Assembly (NCBI GenBank): GCA_036517115.1
Contig: DATDYB010000006.1
Coordinates: forward strand, 1 to 35,664
Reading direction: 5' to 3'
From: DATDYB01 sp036517115
Lineage (GTDB): Bacteria; Patescibacteriota; Minisyncoccia; Phycocordibacterales; PALSA-1337
Length of the DNA: 35,664 bases
This document shows positions 27,753 to 34,931 of the stretch, one piece after another. The position numbers and the translations under genes are program-made. The notes under the pieces were generated by a model, which was given only the letters and a program-made list of their open reading frames with translations, had not been told where the DNA came from and ran no database searches. Numbering within the stretch: the stretch's first letter is position 1; each line of letters opens with the position of its first letter.

Positions 27753-28100
27753 TTAAAATACGAGTCCGCCTTCTCTGGCGCCTTCCGCGACCGTCTTAAT
27801 CATTCCAGTATACATATATCCGCCGCGGTCGAACACCACCTTCTCGATTTTCTTGGCGAGCGCCAACCTTGCGATCTCCTTGCCCGTCTCTTTTACCCTC
27901 TCTTTTGCAGATGCTCCCTTAGCTTTTGCAGAAGAACATGCGGCAAGAGTCACACCCTTGTCGTCATTGATAATCTGCACATAGACAAATCGGTTTGATT
28001 TAAACACGGCAAGACGCGGTCGTTCTGCAGAGCCTGATATCTTTGCTCTGATACGCTTTTTTCGTCGGGCCTTTTGAAGTTGTTTTTGATTTCCTTTCAT
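27753..28100 (-). CDS. rplR: 50S ribosomal protein L18, 115 aa
   Basis: Basic N-terminus (KARRKKRIRAKISGSAERPR), then LAVFKSNRFVYVQIIND and the C-terminal FDRGGYMYTGMIKTVAEGAREGGL. It binds 5S rRNA. It is 5 nt from both neighbours. Confidence 0.97.
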   Translation of the reverse strand: MKGNQKQLQKARRKKRIRAKISGSAERPRLAVFKSNRFVYVQIINDDKGVTLAACSSAKAKGASAKERVKETGKEIARLALAKKIEKVVFDRGGYMYTGMIKTVAEGAREGGLVF

Positions 28101-28105
28101 ATTGA

Positions 28106-28639
28106 TTATGCGGCTTTCTTGCCCTCCTTTCGGCGGATTACCTCCTTATCGTATCGAATACCCTTCCCTTTGTATGGTTCAGGCTTCTTTTGTGCCCGTA
28201 CTCGGGCCACAAACTGTCCCACCTTTTCGATGTCCATACCACTCGCCGTGATGGTATTTTTCTCCGTCGTCACTTTGAGTCCTTCCGGAATGGCGAGCTT
28301 AACGGGATGGGAAAAGCCAAGACTCATGACTAAATCCTTGCCTTTCACATCCGCCTTGAAACCGATACCTTCAACAATAAGCTTTTTTTCAAATGCCTTG
28401 TTTACCCCTTCAATCATATTGGCAATGTGTGAAGAATAGGTTCCCCAGAGCGCGTCGAGCTCAAGACTCTTTCGTGTAGGTTTGAGTACTACAGTTCCAT
28501 TTTCTACCACAATTGCGATATCAGTACGAAATACCCGCGTAAGCTCTCCTAGCGGTCCTTTAACAGCCACGGTACCAGCATTCGCAGTTACCTGCGTCTT
28601 TTCTGGAATAACAATCGGTTTTTTACCTATACGTGACAT
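28106..28639 (-). CDS. rplF: 50S ribosomal protein L6, 177 aa
   Basis: Starts MSRIGKKPIVIPEKTQV and ends in the family signature EPYKGKGIRYDKEVIRRKEGK. Two L6 repeats are visible. It lies near the sarcin-ricin loop. Confidence 0.98.
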   Translation of the reverse strand: MSRIGKKPIVIPEKTQVTANAGTVAVKGPLGELTRVFRTDIAIVVENGTVVLKPTRKSLELDALWGTYSSHIANMIEGVNKAFEKKLIVEGIGFKADVKGKDLVMSLGFSHPVKLAIPEGLKVTTEKNTITASGMDIEKVGQFVARVRAQKKPEPYKGKGIRYDKEVIRRKEGKKAA

Positions 28640-28676
28640 ATGTTTAATATAAAATTAAAAAATGCAAAGTTAAAAG

Positions 28677-29069
28677 TTACCAAATAGTGAAGAGAATTTC
28701 ACCACCAACATTCTCTTTCTTTGCATCGACCTCTGTCAAAATACCTTTTGGTGTTGAAAGGATGATTCGACCAAAGCCGGCATTGTACACTTTCAAATCT
28801 TTCGCTTTGGTGTAAATACGGCGGGACAATTTAGAAATACGCTTCACACCACGGATTCGAGGAATGTCGTTGTCTCTGAAAAGTTCTATTTCGAGTGTCT
28901 TTTCAAGTTTTTTACCTTTCTGGGAAACAGATTTAATATAGCCTTCTTTAGCCAGGCAATGTGCCACAGCTTCTTTAAGCTTGGAGTACGGCAAAGAGAC
29001 AGCGTCTTTACCCGCTTCTCCAGCATTCTTTATTTGCACAATCATGTCTCCTATTGGGTCTGCGATCAT
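28677..29069 (-). CDS. rpsH: 30S ribosomal protein S8, 130 aa
   Basis: Starts MIADPIGDMIVQIKNA; the C-terminal VYNAGFGRIILSTPKGILT corresponds to the S8 signature. It binds the central domain of 16S rRNA and in many bacteria represses the spc operon. The 37-nt gap to rplF contains TGCAAAGTTAAAAGT, a word also found at 7187-7201. Confidence 0.97.
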   Translation of the reverse strand: MIADPIGDMIVQIKNAGEAGKDAVSLPYSKLKEAVAHCLAKEGYIKSVSQKGKKLEKTLEIELFRDNDIPRIRGVKRISKLSRRIYTKAKDLKVYNAGFGRIILSTPKGILTEVDAKKENVGGEILFTIW

Positions 29070-29148
29070 TTGATTATGGTTTAGGGTAGAAGCGTTTAGT
29101 TTGGGTCTTTGACTTTTACCCTAACTGCTAGACGCTCAACCCTTTGGG

Positions 29149-29334
29149 TTACCACGATGACTTTCGAATTCCTGGGATCATGCCATCGTTGGCATATTCT
29201 CGGAAACAAATACGGCAAAGATCGAAGTCGCGCATGTAGCCTCGCTTACGACCGCAACGAAAACAACGTCGATTCACTCTCGACTTAAACTTTGGTTTCT
29301 TTTTTGATCGTGCTACGACTGATGTTTTTGCCAT
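29149..29334 (-). CDS. rpsN: 30S ribosomal protein S14, zinc type, 61 aa
   Basis: The short zinc-binding form: CFRCGRKRGYMRDFDLCRICF provides two CxxC pairs. N-terminus KTSVVARSKKKPKF. It is the first gene after the inserted SAM-riboswitch operon and has its own promoter at 29417-29445, so the downstream half of the cluster is an independent transcription unit. Confidence 0.97.
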   Translation of the reverse strand: MAKTSVVARSKKKPKFKSRVNRRCFRCGRKRGYMRDFDLCRICFREYANDGMIPGIRKSSW

Positions 29335-29416
29335 ATTTTCTCAACAAAAATAGAATTGGTTAGCTGCTCTTCTAGAGTCTGCTTCCAATTACTGGGCGTG
29401 TTTCCACGTAAGCACC
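29335..29416 (-). promoter_or_regulatory. rpsN leader with stem
   Basis: The leader of about 75 nt can fold AATTGG (about 29391-29386) with CCAATT (about 29358-29353), with AGC/GCT and CTCT/AGAG inside. It could be a binding site for a regulatory ribosomal protein, since S8 or S14 is encoded just downstream; this is inference. Confidence 0.45.
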
Positions 29417-29445
29417 ATCCTAGCAAAGGCTAGTTTACCTGTCAA
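29417..29445 (-). promoter_or_regulatory. Promoter of the rpsN-secY unit
   Basis: Minus strand TTGACA (29445-29440), 17-nt spacer, TAGGAT (29422-29417). Confidence 0.85.
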
Positions 29446-29451
29446 ACCATT

Positions 29452-29484
29452 AAAAAACTCCAGCGGGCAGGCGCCTCACTGGAG
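29452..29484 (-). terminator. Terminator of the SAM-riboswitch operon
   Basis: On the minus strand CTCCAG...CTGGAG (29484-29458), with GC-rich partial pairing inside, is followed by TTTTTT. It separates the inserted operon from the rpsN promoter. Confidence 0.85.
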
Positions 29485-29500
29485 AATGTTGTTACGCATT

Positions 29501-29764
29501 TTAACGTTGTATGAACAGCGTAGCCTTCAAATCCCTCATCTCTGAAAAGATGATTACTGGATCTCGGAATACATGATTTCCATGAGCCCGATAATCCAAT
29601 CTTCCCTTAATCTTTATGTCCTTTCCTTTGACGTGAACGCTTTTCACTTCGACTGGAAAGGCCCGAAGGGCGGTACTGAACACTACGGCTGTCTTTGCAC
29701 GTTGGTGTTGTCGGATAATCTTAAGAGGCAGCCTCGTCACTTCCTTTTTATCATTCTTGTCCAC
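29501..29764 (-). CDS. Orphan protein, 87 aa, last gene of the SAM-riboswitch operon
   Basis: GTG start at 29764 preceded by AAAGGA at 5-6 nt. The product is basic: TRLPLKIIRQHQRAKT, then VEVKSVHVKGKDIKIKGR and a C-terminal RDLKATLFIQR. It may bind nucleic acid; no family is recognised. Its start lies inside the preceding 31-codon ORF in another frame, so translation is probably coupled. Confidence 0.65.
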   Translation of the reverse strand: MDKNDKKEVTRLPLKIIRQHQRAKTAVVFSTALRAFPVEVKSVHVKGKDIKIKGRLDYRAHGNHVFRDPVIIFSEMRDLKATLFIQR

Positions 29765-29832
29765 AATATTCCTTTGTTGAGTTGTTGAATCTCCCCCGAC
29801 GATACACCATCCTCGACAATAATGTCAATCAT
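29737..29832 (-). CDS. Small ORF, 31 aa, overlapping the next gene
   Basis: Starts MIDIIVEDGVSSGEIQQLN with AAAGGA 6 nt before ATG 29832. It overlaps the following GTG-start gene by 28 nt in a different frame. It may be a small protein, a coupling leader, or the first part of a single frame-shifted gene whose second part is 29501-29764. Confidence 0.5.
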   Translation of the reverse strand: MIDIIVEDGVSSGEIQQLNKGILWTRMIKRK

Positions 29833-29847
29833 TCTTGGTCCTTTCTT

Positions 29848-30303
29848 TTAACAGGTGATACTTTGCCACATTGTCCGGAGAAAAAACTTTGGGCGCCGTT
29901 TTGTTTTTTCATACCCAGCAACTTTCACATCTTCAAGGCACCAACTTTTATCGTGATATCGCCCATTTCCACCACACCATCCAGTTGGAGCTACGAAAAA
30001 ACGTGTACTCCACCAATGAAACGATCGTATAACGGCGACATTACTAATGACAGATAACTTCGCATTACCCCTCTTAAACGGTTCAGTGACAGGTAGGTAC
30101 AACACACCTTTGTACAGCCACACTTTTAAGAACTCGTACTCTTCCTTTTTTCGGCCATCAAGTTTTTCCAGTGTCCTTCGCTGTTTTTTTGTTCTCTGCG
30201 TACGGGAAAGTCCCGCATACTGACAACTTGAGTAATAAACGATTTTTAATGGACCAATCTCCATCGGTGCAACCTCTTTGTTGATTTGACTGTTTTCAGT
30301 CAT
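29848..30303 (-). CDS. Orphan protein under SAM-riboswitch control, 151 aa
   Basis: No family is recognised. Starts MTENSQINKEVAPMEIG after a weak GAAAG; a longer frame would run through the terminator hairpin and is rejected. The middle part is very basic (RTQRTKKQRRTLEKLDGRKK). The end is rich in Trp, Cys and Gly (VAPTGWCGGNGRYHDKSWC). A membrane transporter or a methionine pathway enzyme, the usual targets of this riboswitch, is not evident. It is followed closely by two small ORFs and a terminator. Confidence 0.65.
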   Translation of the reverse strand: MTENSQINKEVAPMEIGPLKIVYYSSCQYAGLSRTQRTKKQRRTLEKLDGRKKEEYEFLKVWLYKGVLYLPVTEPFKRGNAKLSVISNVAVIRSFHWWSTRFFVAPTGWCGGNGRYHDKSWCLEDVKVAGYEKTKRRPKFFLRTMWQSITC

Positions 30304-30324
30304 ACTTTTTCTTTCAACGAACAA

Positions 30325-30351
30325 ATACACCGCCCAGAATGGGCGGTGTAT
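30325..30351 (-). terminator. Riboswitch expression-platform terminator
   Basis: ATACACCGCCC pairs with GGGCGGTGTAT (11 bp, loop of 5), followed on the minus strand by TTTG. It lies between the SAM aptamer and the first gene, as expected for transcriptional control. Confidence 0.75.
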
Positions 30352-30385
30352 CAAGGAGAATTTCCGAATCTAACTCGTAAGAGTA

Positions 30386-30497
30386 GACATATCTGTCTCC
30401 GCACATGCGGAGTGGAATTGGCACCGTTTCCTTACGGAATGGTTGCCGATGGAGCTTTGGGCCGGTCCCTTAACATCTCCATTCTCTTGATACACCT
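30386..30497 (-). promoter_or_regulatory. SAM-I (S-box) riboswitch
   Basis: Read on the minus strand, all consensus blocks of the SAM-I aptamer are present in order. P1 is GGTGTATC with GATATGTC. AAGAG follows. P2 is ATGGAG with CTCCAT. Next comes GGGACCGGCCC, then CGGCAACC. P3 is TTCC-gtaa-GGAA, followed by GGTGCCAATTCC. P4 is CTCCGC-atgt-GCGGAG, then ACAGAT. Binding of S-adenosylmethionine normally shuts off the downstream genes by letting the terminator form. Confidence 0.95.
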
Positions 30498-30546
30498 TGT
30501 GTTTACTAAACCTACTCTATCGTAGGTCTTATTTCTATGCAAGTAC

Positions 30547-30586
30547 GAACATAAAACCTTACGATATATCGTAAGGTTTTATGTTC
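30547..30586. terminator. 40-nt perfect palindromic terminator (copy 2) after rplE
   Basis: Core CCTTACGATATATCGTAAGG identical to 17907-17926. The outer arms are GAACATAAAA and its complement, different from copy 1 yet still perfectly paired. It ends the rpsS-rplE unit before the riboswitch operon. Confidence 0.88.
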
Positions 30587-30606
30587 TAATGTCTAACTAC
30601 TAATGT

Positions 30607-31152
30607 CTACTTAGTAGTTGTCTTTTTAAACGGGAAACCGAGGAGTTCAAGAAAGGCCTTAGTTTCGTCTTTGTTCTTTGATGTGGTAACAATGGTTACT
30701 CCGAAACCAAATACATCTTTCAGTTCCTCATCGGCTGTCTCGGGGAAAATAGTATTTTCCTTGATGCCGAGGTTATAGTTGCCCATTTCGTCGCCTGCGT
30801 CAGGAGAAATGCCACGGAAGTCTCGCGTTCGAGGGAGCGCGACGTTTACAAGACGGTCAAGGAAAGAATACATGCGCGGACCACGAAGCGTAACCTGATA
30901 TCCCACAGGATCTCCTTGTCGAACTTTGAATGAAGCGATGGACTTTTTTGCTCCTCGTACTGCCGGCTTTTGTCCGGTGATTTTAGCTATTCGGTCAGCC
31001 ACGAGCTCAATTTTCTTTTTATCCTTGATCGATCCTACACCTGTTGAAACCACAACCTTAGTGATCTTAGGGGCCTGCATTTTATTAGTATAGTTAAACT
31101 GCCCCTTGAGAGCTTCGAATGCTGTATTTTGTTTTTCTTGAATGGTTTTCAT
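30607..31152 (-). CDS. rplE: 50S ribosomal protein L5, 181 aa
   Basis: Family segments: APKITKVVVSTGVGSIKDKK, GQKPAVRGAKKSIASFKVR, LRGPRMYSFLDRLVNVALPRTRDFRG in parts, and FGVTIVTTSKNKDE. It binds 5S rRNA and contacts tRNA in the P site. Last gene of the first half of the cluster. Confidence 0.97.
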   Translation of the reverse strand: MKTIQEKQNTAFEALKGQFNYTNKMQAPKITKVVVSTGVGSIKDKKKIELVADRIAKITGQKPAVRGAKKSIASFKVRQGDPVGYQVTLRGPRMYSFLDRLVNVALPRTRDFRGISPDAGDEMGNYNLGIKENTIFPETADEELKDVFGFGVTIVTTSKNKDETKAFLELLGFPFKKTTTK

Positions 31153-31172
31153 GGTAGTCAGAATTGGAGTTT

Positions 31173-31388
31173 TTATGCTTTGCGCACGTTTGAAACGTGG
31201 ATAGGTGCCGGTTTATCGAGAACTTGTCCCTTCTCACCTCCCTTTCGGGGTTTTTGGTGCTTTTTTCGAAGGTTTAAACCAGCAACAATAACACGCTCCA
31301 TTTTAGGAAACGCTTTGATTACTTTGCCGGACTTGCCTTTGTCTTTGCCGGTGAGCACGATTACATTGTCATCTTTCTTTATATGCAT
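31173..31388 (-). CDS. rplX: 50S ribosomal protein L24, 71 aa
   Basis: A KOW-type protein: MHIKKDDNVIVLTGKDKGK, then GKVIKAFPKMERVIVAGLN. It is shorter than the usual 100 residues, lacking the C-terminal part. ATG 31388 fits the domain; longer frames run into rplN. It is an assembly initiator of the large subunit. Confidence 0.95.
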   Translation of the reverse strand: MHIKKDDNVIVLTGKDKGKSGKVIKAFPKMERVIVAGLNLRKKHQKPRKGGEKGQVLDKPAPIHVSNVRKA

Positions 31389-31398
31389 AGTAGTAACA

Positions 31399-31770
31399 TT
31401 AAACAATTTCAGGCGCTCGAGACGCGATGGTCTGGAAGCCAGCCTCACCGATTTCTCGAGGAATAGGACCGAAGACACGTCCCGCAATAGGTTCCTTTTT
31501 ACCTTTCTCAATAATCACTACCGCGTTCTCATCAAAGCGGATATATGATCCATCTTTGCGTCGAAACGGTTTCACCTGACGAACTACTACCGCGTGTAGA
31601 ACATCTTTTTTCTTCACTGCTTTTCGAGGTTCTGCTTTTTGTACCGAAAGTACCACCACGTCACCGAGGCAGGCATAGCGCTTCTTTGAGCTGCCGAGCA
31701 CTTTGAAAATGCGTCCGATCTTGGCGCCTGAGTTATCTGATATTCGCACTATTGTACGTGGCTGAATCAT
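31399..31770 (-). CDS. rplN: 50S ribosomal protein L14, 123 aa
   Basis: Starts MIQPRTIVRISDNSGAK; also RYACLGDVVVLSVQKAEPRK and the end RVFGPIPREIGEAGFQTIASRAPEIV in parts. Full length. It forms bridges with 16S rRNA. Confidence 0.98.
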   Translation of the reverse strand: MIQPRTIVRISDNSGAKIGRIFKVLGSSKKRYACLGDVVVLSVQKAEPRKAVKKKDVLHAVVVRQVKPFRRKDGSYIRFDENAVVIIEKGKKEPIAGRVFGPIPREIGEAGFQTIASRAPEIV

Positions 31771-31775
31771 GATGG

Positions 31776-32036
31776 TTAAGCTATTTTAAAATGTTTATCC
31801 TTTGAAAGCGGTCGTGTCTCAACAATAGTCACTTTATCTCCCACTTTGTGTTTGTTGCCCGCATCGTGAGCTTTGTATCGCTTCTTTGAGCTTATATATT
31901 TGTTGTATTTCTGATCCTTTACGTATCGCTTTACAAGAACAACAACAGTATCTTTCATTTTATCAGACACAACAACACCTTCTAGAGTTTTACCTCCTTT
32001 CAGTTTTTCTTCTGTTTTTTTGGTTGCTGTTTCCAT
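31776..32036 (-). CDS. rpsQ: 30S ribosomal protein S17, 86 aa
   Basis: GVVVSDKMKDTVVVLVKRYV, then KRYKAHDAGNKHKVGDKVTI and ETRPLSKDKHFKI, all S17 signatures. Binds the 5' domain of 16S rRNA. It abuts rpmC by 1 nt. Confidence 0.97.
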   Translation of the reverse strand: METATKKTEEKLKGGKTLEGVVVSDKMKDTVVVLVKRYVKDQKYNKYISSKKRYKAHDAGNKHKVGDKVTIVETRPLSKDKHFKIA

Positions 32037-32037
32037 G

Positions 32038-32223
32038 TTATTTGTTCTTTCGTGCGTTAAGTTCAGTTAAAATTCGCGCGATATCTTTTCGCAGAAGATT
32101 ACCTTCTTTTGTATTTTTAACCTTGCTGCCGGATACGCCAAATCTGAATGTCCGAAGAGCCTCCCGCTTATCTTTAAGCTCGTTTGTAAGGTCTTGTTCG
32201 TTTTTCTTATGTTGGTCTGACAT
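32038..32223 (-). CDS. rpmC: 50S ribosomal protein L29, 61 aa
   Basis: Two-helix protein: LTNELKDKREALRTFRFGV and LLRKDIARILTELNARK. It lies near the peptide exit tunnel. The 150 nt upstream (32224-32376) hold no ORF or clear signal. Confidence 0.95.
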   Translation of the reverse strand: MSDQHKKNEQDLTNELKDKREALRTFRFGVSGSKVKNTKEGNLLRKDIARILTELNARKNK

Positions 32224-32376
32224 TGTTGTATATTACTCTGTATTGAAATTACTTCCCAGCACTGTTTTTCTTATTCCTGTACATCACTTCGATTTCAGTA
32301 CCATATCAGATTACATCATTTTTGTACATTACGGTGCTGGATTAAGTAAATTATAGTCGCTTCGCTCCTTAATTTT

Positions 32377-32802
32377 CTAAATATTACGACTAATGATTCT
32401 GGTTTTCACCGGAAGCTTGGTGCCTGCCTTTCGAAGCGCCTCCCGTGCCACTTTTTCTTCCACGCCGTCGATTTCGAACAGCACTCGTCCAGCACGGACA
32501 GGGAATACGAATCCAACAGGATCGCCTTTTCCCTTACCCATTTTTACTTCTGCCGGTTTCTGTGTAAATGGTCGATCAGGGAAAATACGGACCCATACTT
32601 TGCCGTTTTTAGTAGCATAGCGGCTCATCACCTTTCGTGCGGCTTCGATTTGGTTGGAAGTTACTCGGCAAGGAGTCATGGCCTTAAGTCCAAAGGATCC
32701 AAAAGCAAGCGTAATACCGCGTGTCTCAGGACGCGCTTGTTTATCCGGATGCATTCTGCCGGTGAACCATTTTCGATGTTTTACTTTCTTAGGGAATAAC
32801 AT
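32377..32802 (-). CDS. rplP: 50S ribosomal protein L16, 141 aa
   Basis: Starts MLFPKKVKHRKWFTGRM; also FGSFGLKAMTPCRVTSNQIEAARK in parts, and VRIFPDRPFTQKPAEVRMGKGKG-like sequence. The start at 32802 fits the family; the upstream in-frame extension overlaps rpsC. Needed for tRNA accommodation at the A site. Confidence 0.98.
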   Translation of the reverse strand: MLFPKKVKHRKWFTGRMHPDKQARPETRGITLAFGSFGLKAMTPCRVTSNQIEAARKVMSRYATKNGKVWVRIFPDRPFTQKPAEVKMGKGKGDPVGFVFPVRAGRVLFEIDGVEEKVAREALRKAGTKLPVKTRIISRNI

Positions 32803-32809
32803 GGTAGTG

Positions 32810-33475
32810 CTATTTCTTGTCTTTATTAAAGATATCACCTTTGTAGATCCACACCTTAATACCGATGTCGCCATAGGTCATGTGTGCTTTCTCACGAGCG
32901 AAGTCGATATCTGCACGGAATGTCTGTAGAGGAATTCGTCCTTTCTTTAGGTCTTCCTGACGTGCCATCTCCGCGCCACCAAGGCGACCTGAAAGCTTTA
33001 CCTTTGCACCCAACACGTCACGGTTGGCCATCACCTTTTCAAGGGTTTGTTTGATTACTCGTCGGAACGGGAGACGCTTTTCAAGTCCTTCTGCCACCAT
33101 CATCGCCACAATTGCGGCATTTGACTCAGGGCTTCTGACTTCCTCTATGTCGATTTTCAACTCTTGCGACACAGAAAGCTTCTTGTCTCTCATGAGCTCG
33201 AGCACTTCATTTCGAAGCTTCAGAGCCCCATCCCCGCTTCGGCCAATAATCATACCCGGCCTTGATGTCTTGATGACGATACGGAATGTTTTCTGTGTTC
33301 GTTCGATCTCAACGGCGCTGAGGTAAAAACTTCGGAGTTTGTTCACCAAATATTCTCGAATCACTAGATCTGCTCGAAGATAATCACGATACTGCTTATC
33401 CATGCCGAACCAGCGAGACTTCCAGTCCCTAATGATGCCGAGGCGATGTGAAAATGGGTGTACGGAGTGTGACAT
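32810..33475 (-). CDS. rpsC: 30S ribosomal protein S3, 221 aa
   Basis: Starts MSHSVHPFSHRLGIIRDW; the KH domain has SRPGMIIGRSGDGALKLR; the C-domain has KGRIPLQTFRADIDFA and KVWIYKGDIF. It forms the mRNA entry channel with S4 and S5. Confidence 0.98.
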   Translation of the reverse strand: MSHSVHPFSHRLGIIRDWKSRWFGMDKQYRDYLRADLVIREYLVNKLRSFYLSAVEIERTQKTFRIVIKTSRPGMIIGRSGDGALKLRNEVLELMRDKKLSVSQELKIDIEEVRSPESNAAIVAMMVAEGLEKRLPFRRVIKQTLEKVMANRDVLGAKVKLSGRLGGAEMARQEDLKKGRIPLQTFRADIDFAREKAHMTYGDIGIKVWIYKGDIFNKDKK

Positions 33476-33530
33476 GATGGTTTAAATTCGAAATCCGAAA
33501 TTCGAAATTCGAACTATTTTAATTTTTTGA
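33476..33530 (-). repeat. Micro-repeat spacer between rpsC and rplV
   Basis: Three near-copies of CGAAATTC follow each other (33488-33511: TTCGAAATCCGAAATTCGAA and onward). Similar word-like repeats occur in other spacers of this cluster. Confidence 0.5.
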
Positions 33531-33905
33531 TTATTTATCATTTTTTTCGGATTTAGTGCTTCGTGTTTTGGATTTAACTTGTTTTTCACCCAAAACAAGT
33601 TGAATGTGGCTGGTTCGCTTATGGATGGTGTAGGCAGTTCCACGCGCTCGTGGCATACGGCGCTTCAAAACCTGACCCCCATCAACCCGCAACTCTTTGA
33701 TTACCAAATTCTCTGTAGGCACACTCAAGTTTTTTGCGTTAGCCAAAGCAGAGTTAATGAGCTTGGCGAGCGGGTCGGTTGCTCGCTTGTTAAGAAACAT
33801 GAGTGTGTTAAGCGCATCAGCAACTTTTTTGCCTTTAATAAGGGTAGCGACAACACGGACCTTGCGTGGCGACTGTCGATAGTTGTTGAGCGATGCAGTA
33901 ATCAT
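33531..33905 (-). CDS. rplV: 50S ribosomal protein L22, 124 aa
   Basis: LNNYRQSPRKVRVVATLIKG at the start and VLKRRMPRARGTAYTIHKRTSHI at the tunnel-lining loop. The last 14 residues (VKSKTRSTKSEKND) are a low-complexity basic tail. Lines the exit tunnel. Confidence 0.97.
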   Translation of the reverse strand: MITASLNNYRQSPRKVRVVATLIKGKKVADALNTLMFLNKRATDPLAKLINSALANAKNLSVPTENLVIKELRVDGGQVLKRRMPRARGTAYTIHKRTSHIQLVLGEKQVKSKTRSTKSEKNDK

Positions 33906-33910
33906 AGAAG

Positions 33911-34255
33911 TTATTTCTTAGCAGGAGCGACTTCGGCCTTAGCGCCTTTCGCAGCTGCAATTTCAGCTTCTTTCTTCTTCATCTCGAGTTCCTTCTGCAT
34001 CTTTCCACCGTGACGGACGAACTTGCGTGTTAATGAAAATTCACCCAAACGATGGCCGACCATTTCCTCTGTGACCAGAACTTCAATGTGATCCTTGCCA
34101 TTGTGCACACCAAACTTAAATCCCACCATTTCTGGTGAAATCTGGCTGCGTCGCGCCCAGGTCTTAATAACCCCAGTCTGATTAGGTTTCTTGCCCTCAA
34201 TTTTCTTGAGAAGCTTTTCGTCGACGTATGGTCCTTTGCTAAGACTTCTGGTCAT
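33911..34255 (-). CDS. rpsS: 30S ribosomal protein S19 with C-terminal extension, 114 aa
   Basis: MTRSLSKGPYVDEKLLKKIE, then TWARRSQISPEMVG and GHRLGEFSLTRKFVRHG match S19. About 22 extra residues (KKKEAEIAAAKGAKAEVAP) follow the normal end, Lys/Ala-rich. It is the first gene of the cluster here; rplB, normally just upstream, is absent. Confidence 0.97.
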   Translation of the reverse strand: MTRSLSKGPYVDEKLLKKIEGKKPNQTGVIKTWARRSQISPEMVGFKFGVHNGKDHIEVLVTEEMVGHRLGEFSLTRKFVRHGGKMQKELEMKKKEAEIAAAKGAKAEVAPAKK

Positions 34256-34263
34256 AATTCATT

Positions 34264-34284
34264 AAAAAAGCCCCGAACGAGCTT
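34264..34284 (-). promoter_or_regulatory. Attenuator-like hairpin in the rpsS leader
   Basis: On the minus strand AGCTC-gttc-GGGGCT (one G-U pair) is followed by TTTTTT, starting only a few nt after the predicted transcription start and ending just before ATG 34255. A terminator placed before the whole ribosomal operon suggests attenuation. Confidence 0.55.
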
Positions 34285-34292
34285 GAGCCATC

Positions 34293-34320
34293 ATAATAGC
34301 AGACGGCATTTTAATGTCAA
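34293..34320 (-). promoter_or_regulatory. Promoter of the rpsS-rplE unit
   Basis: Minus strand TTGACA (34320-34315), 16-nt spacer, TATTAT (34298-34293). Confidence 0.85.
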
Positions 34321-34334
34321 ATTCAACGCCATAG

Positions 34335-34363
34335 AAAATATCAAGGCTTTACCTTGATATTTT
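34335..34363 (-). terminator. Terminator upstream of the ribosomal operon
   Basis: AAAATATCAAGG-ctttA-CCTTGATATTTT (12-bp perfect stem) ends the transcript of the two orphan genes 34416-35612 before the rpsS promoter. Confidence 0.85.
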
Positions 34364-34415
34364 AACTACTCTAAATATAGTACCCGCAACTTCTCTTGGT
34401 TTTACTCACGACTAC

Positions 34416-34922
34416 TCATTTCGTGAATTTTGCAGTATTAACAACATTATCGAATAAACTTAATATAAAGACATTATTACTTCTGGTATATATAATATTT
34501 GATCCGAACTCTTTGCACCTAGTAAAAATACTATTACATGAAATATCCGGCGCTGTACTTACGGAAGTTCTGGAACCGATAGTTATATACTGTTCGTCTT
34601 TCTCTTCTGTCGGAGAGACGATTTTAAGCTTCGAAAAAACATTTCCGCCTGGAGTCACATAGCTTTGATCTAATACGATATGAGTACTTGGATATTTAAA
34701 CTCAATCCCGTACTTTTGGTTTTCATACGTTTTCCAATTTACCGTCTGTGCATCTAAAGCAGACTTTTTTATTTCTTCCCTGTCTTGATCGGTCATTCCC
34801 GGACAATACGGCCAACAAACTTGTCTTGTAGTTTCTTTATAGACAAAGAAGCCGCCTATCACTAATACAGCAATCACTACCAGAAGCACCGGCATAATGA
34901 AACCTTTTTGAGTATTCTTCAT
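34416..34922 (-). CDS. Orphan membrane-anchored protein, 168 aa
   Basis: An N-terminal basic stretch and one hydrophobic helix (GFIMPVLLVVIAVLVIGGFF) recall the start of a type IV pilin-like or anchored protein; the exposed part has WKTYENQKYGIEFKYP, a motif I recall from many CPR surface proteins (W-x-TY...Y-x-F-x-YP). Four cysteines (VCWPYC; C-x7-C) may pair outside the cell. No function can be assigned. Confidence 0.7.
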   Translation of the reverse strand: MKNTQKGFIMPVLLVVIAVLVIGGFFVYKETTRQVCWPYCPGMTDQDREEIKKSALDAQTVNWKTYENQKYGIEFKYPSTHIVLDQSYVTPGGNVFSKLKIVSPTEEKDEQYITIGSRTSVSTAPDISCNSIFTRCKEFGSNIIYTRSNNVFILSLFDNVVNTAKFTK

Positions 34923-34931
34923 ATTGTCTTA

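Noticed and set aside
30304..30354. Longer start for the SAM-regulated gene
   Set aside because: The frame would run through the terminator hairpin of the riboswitch.
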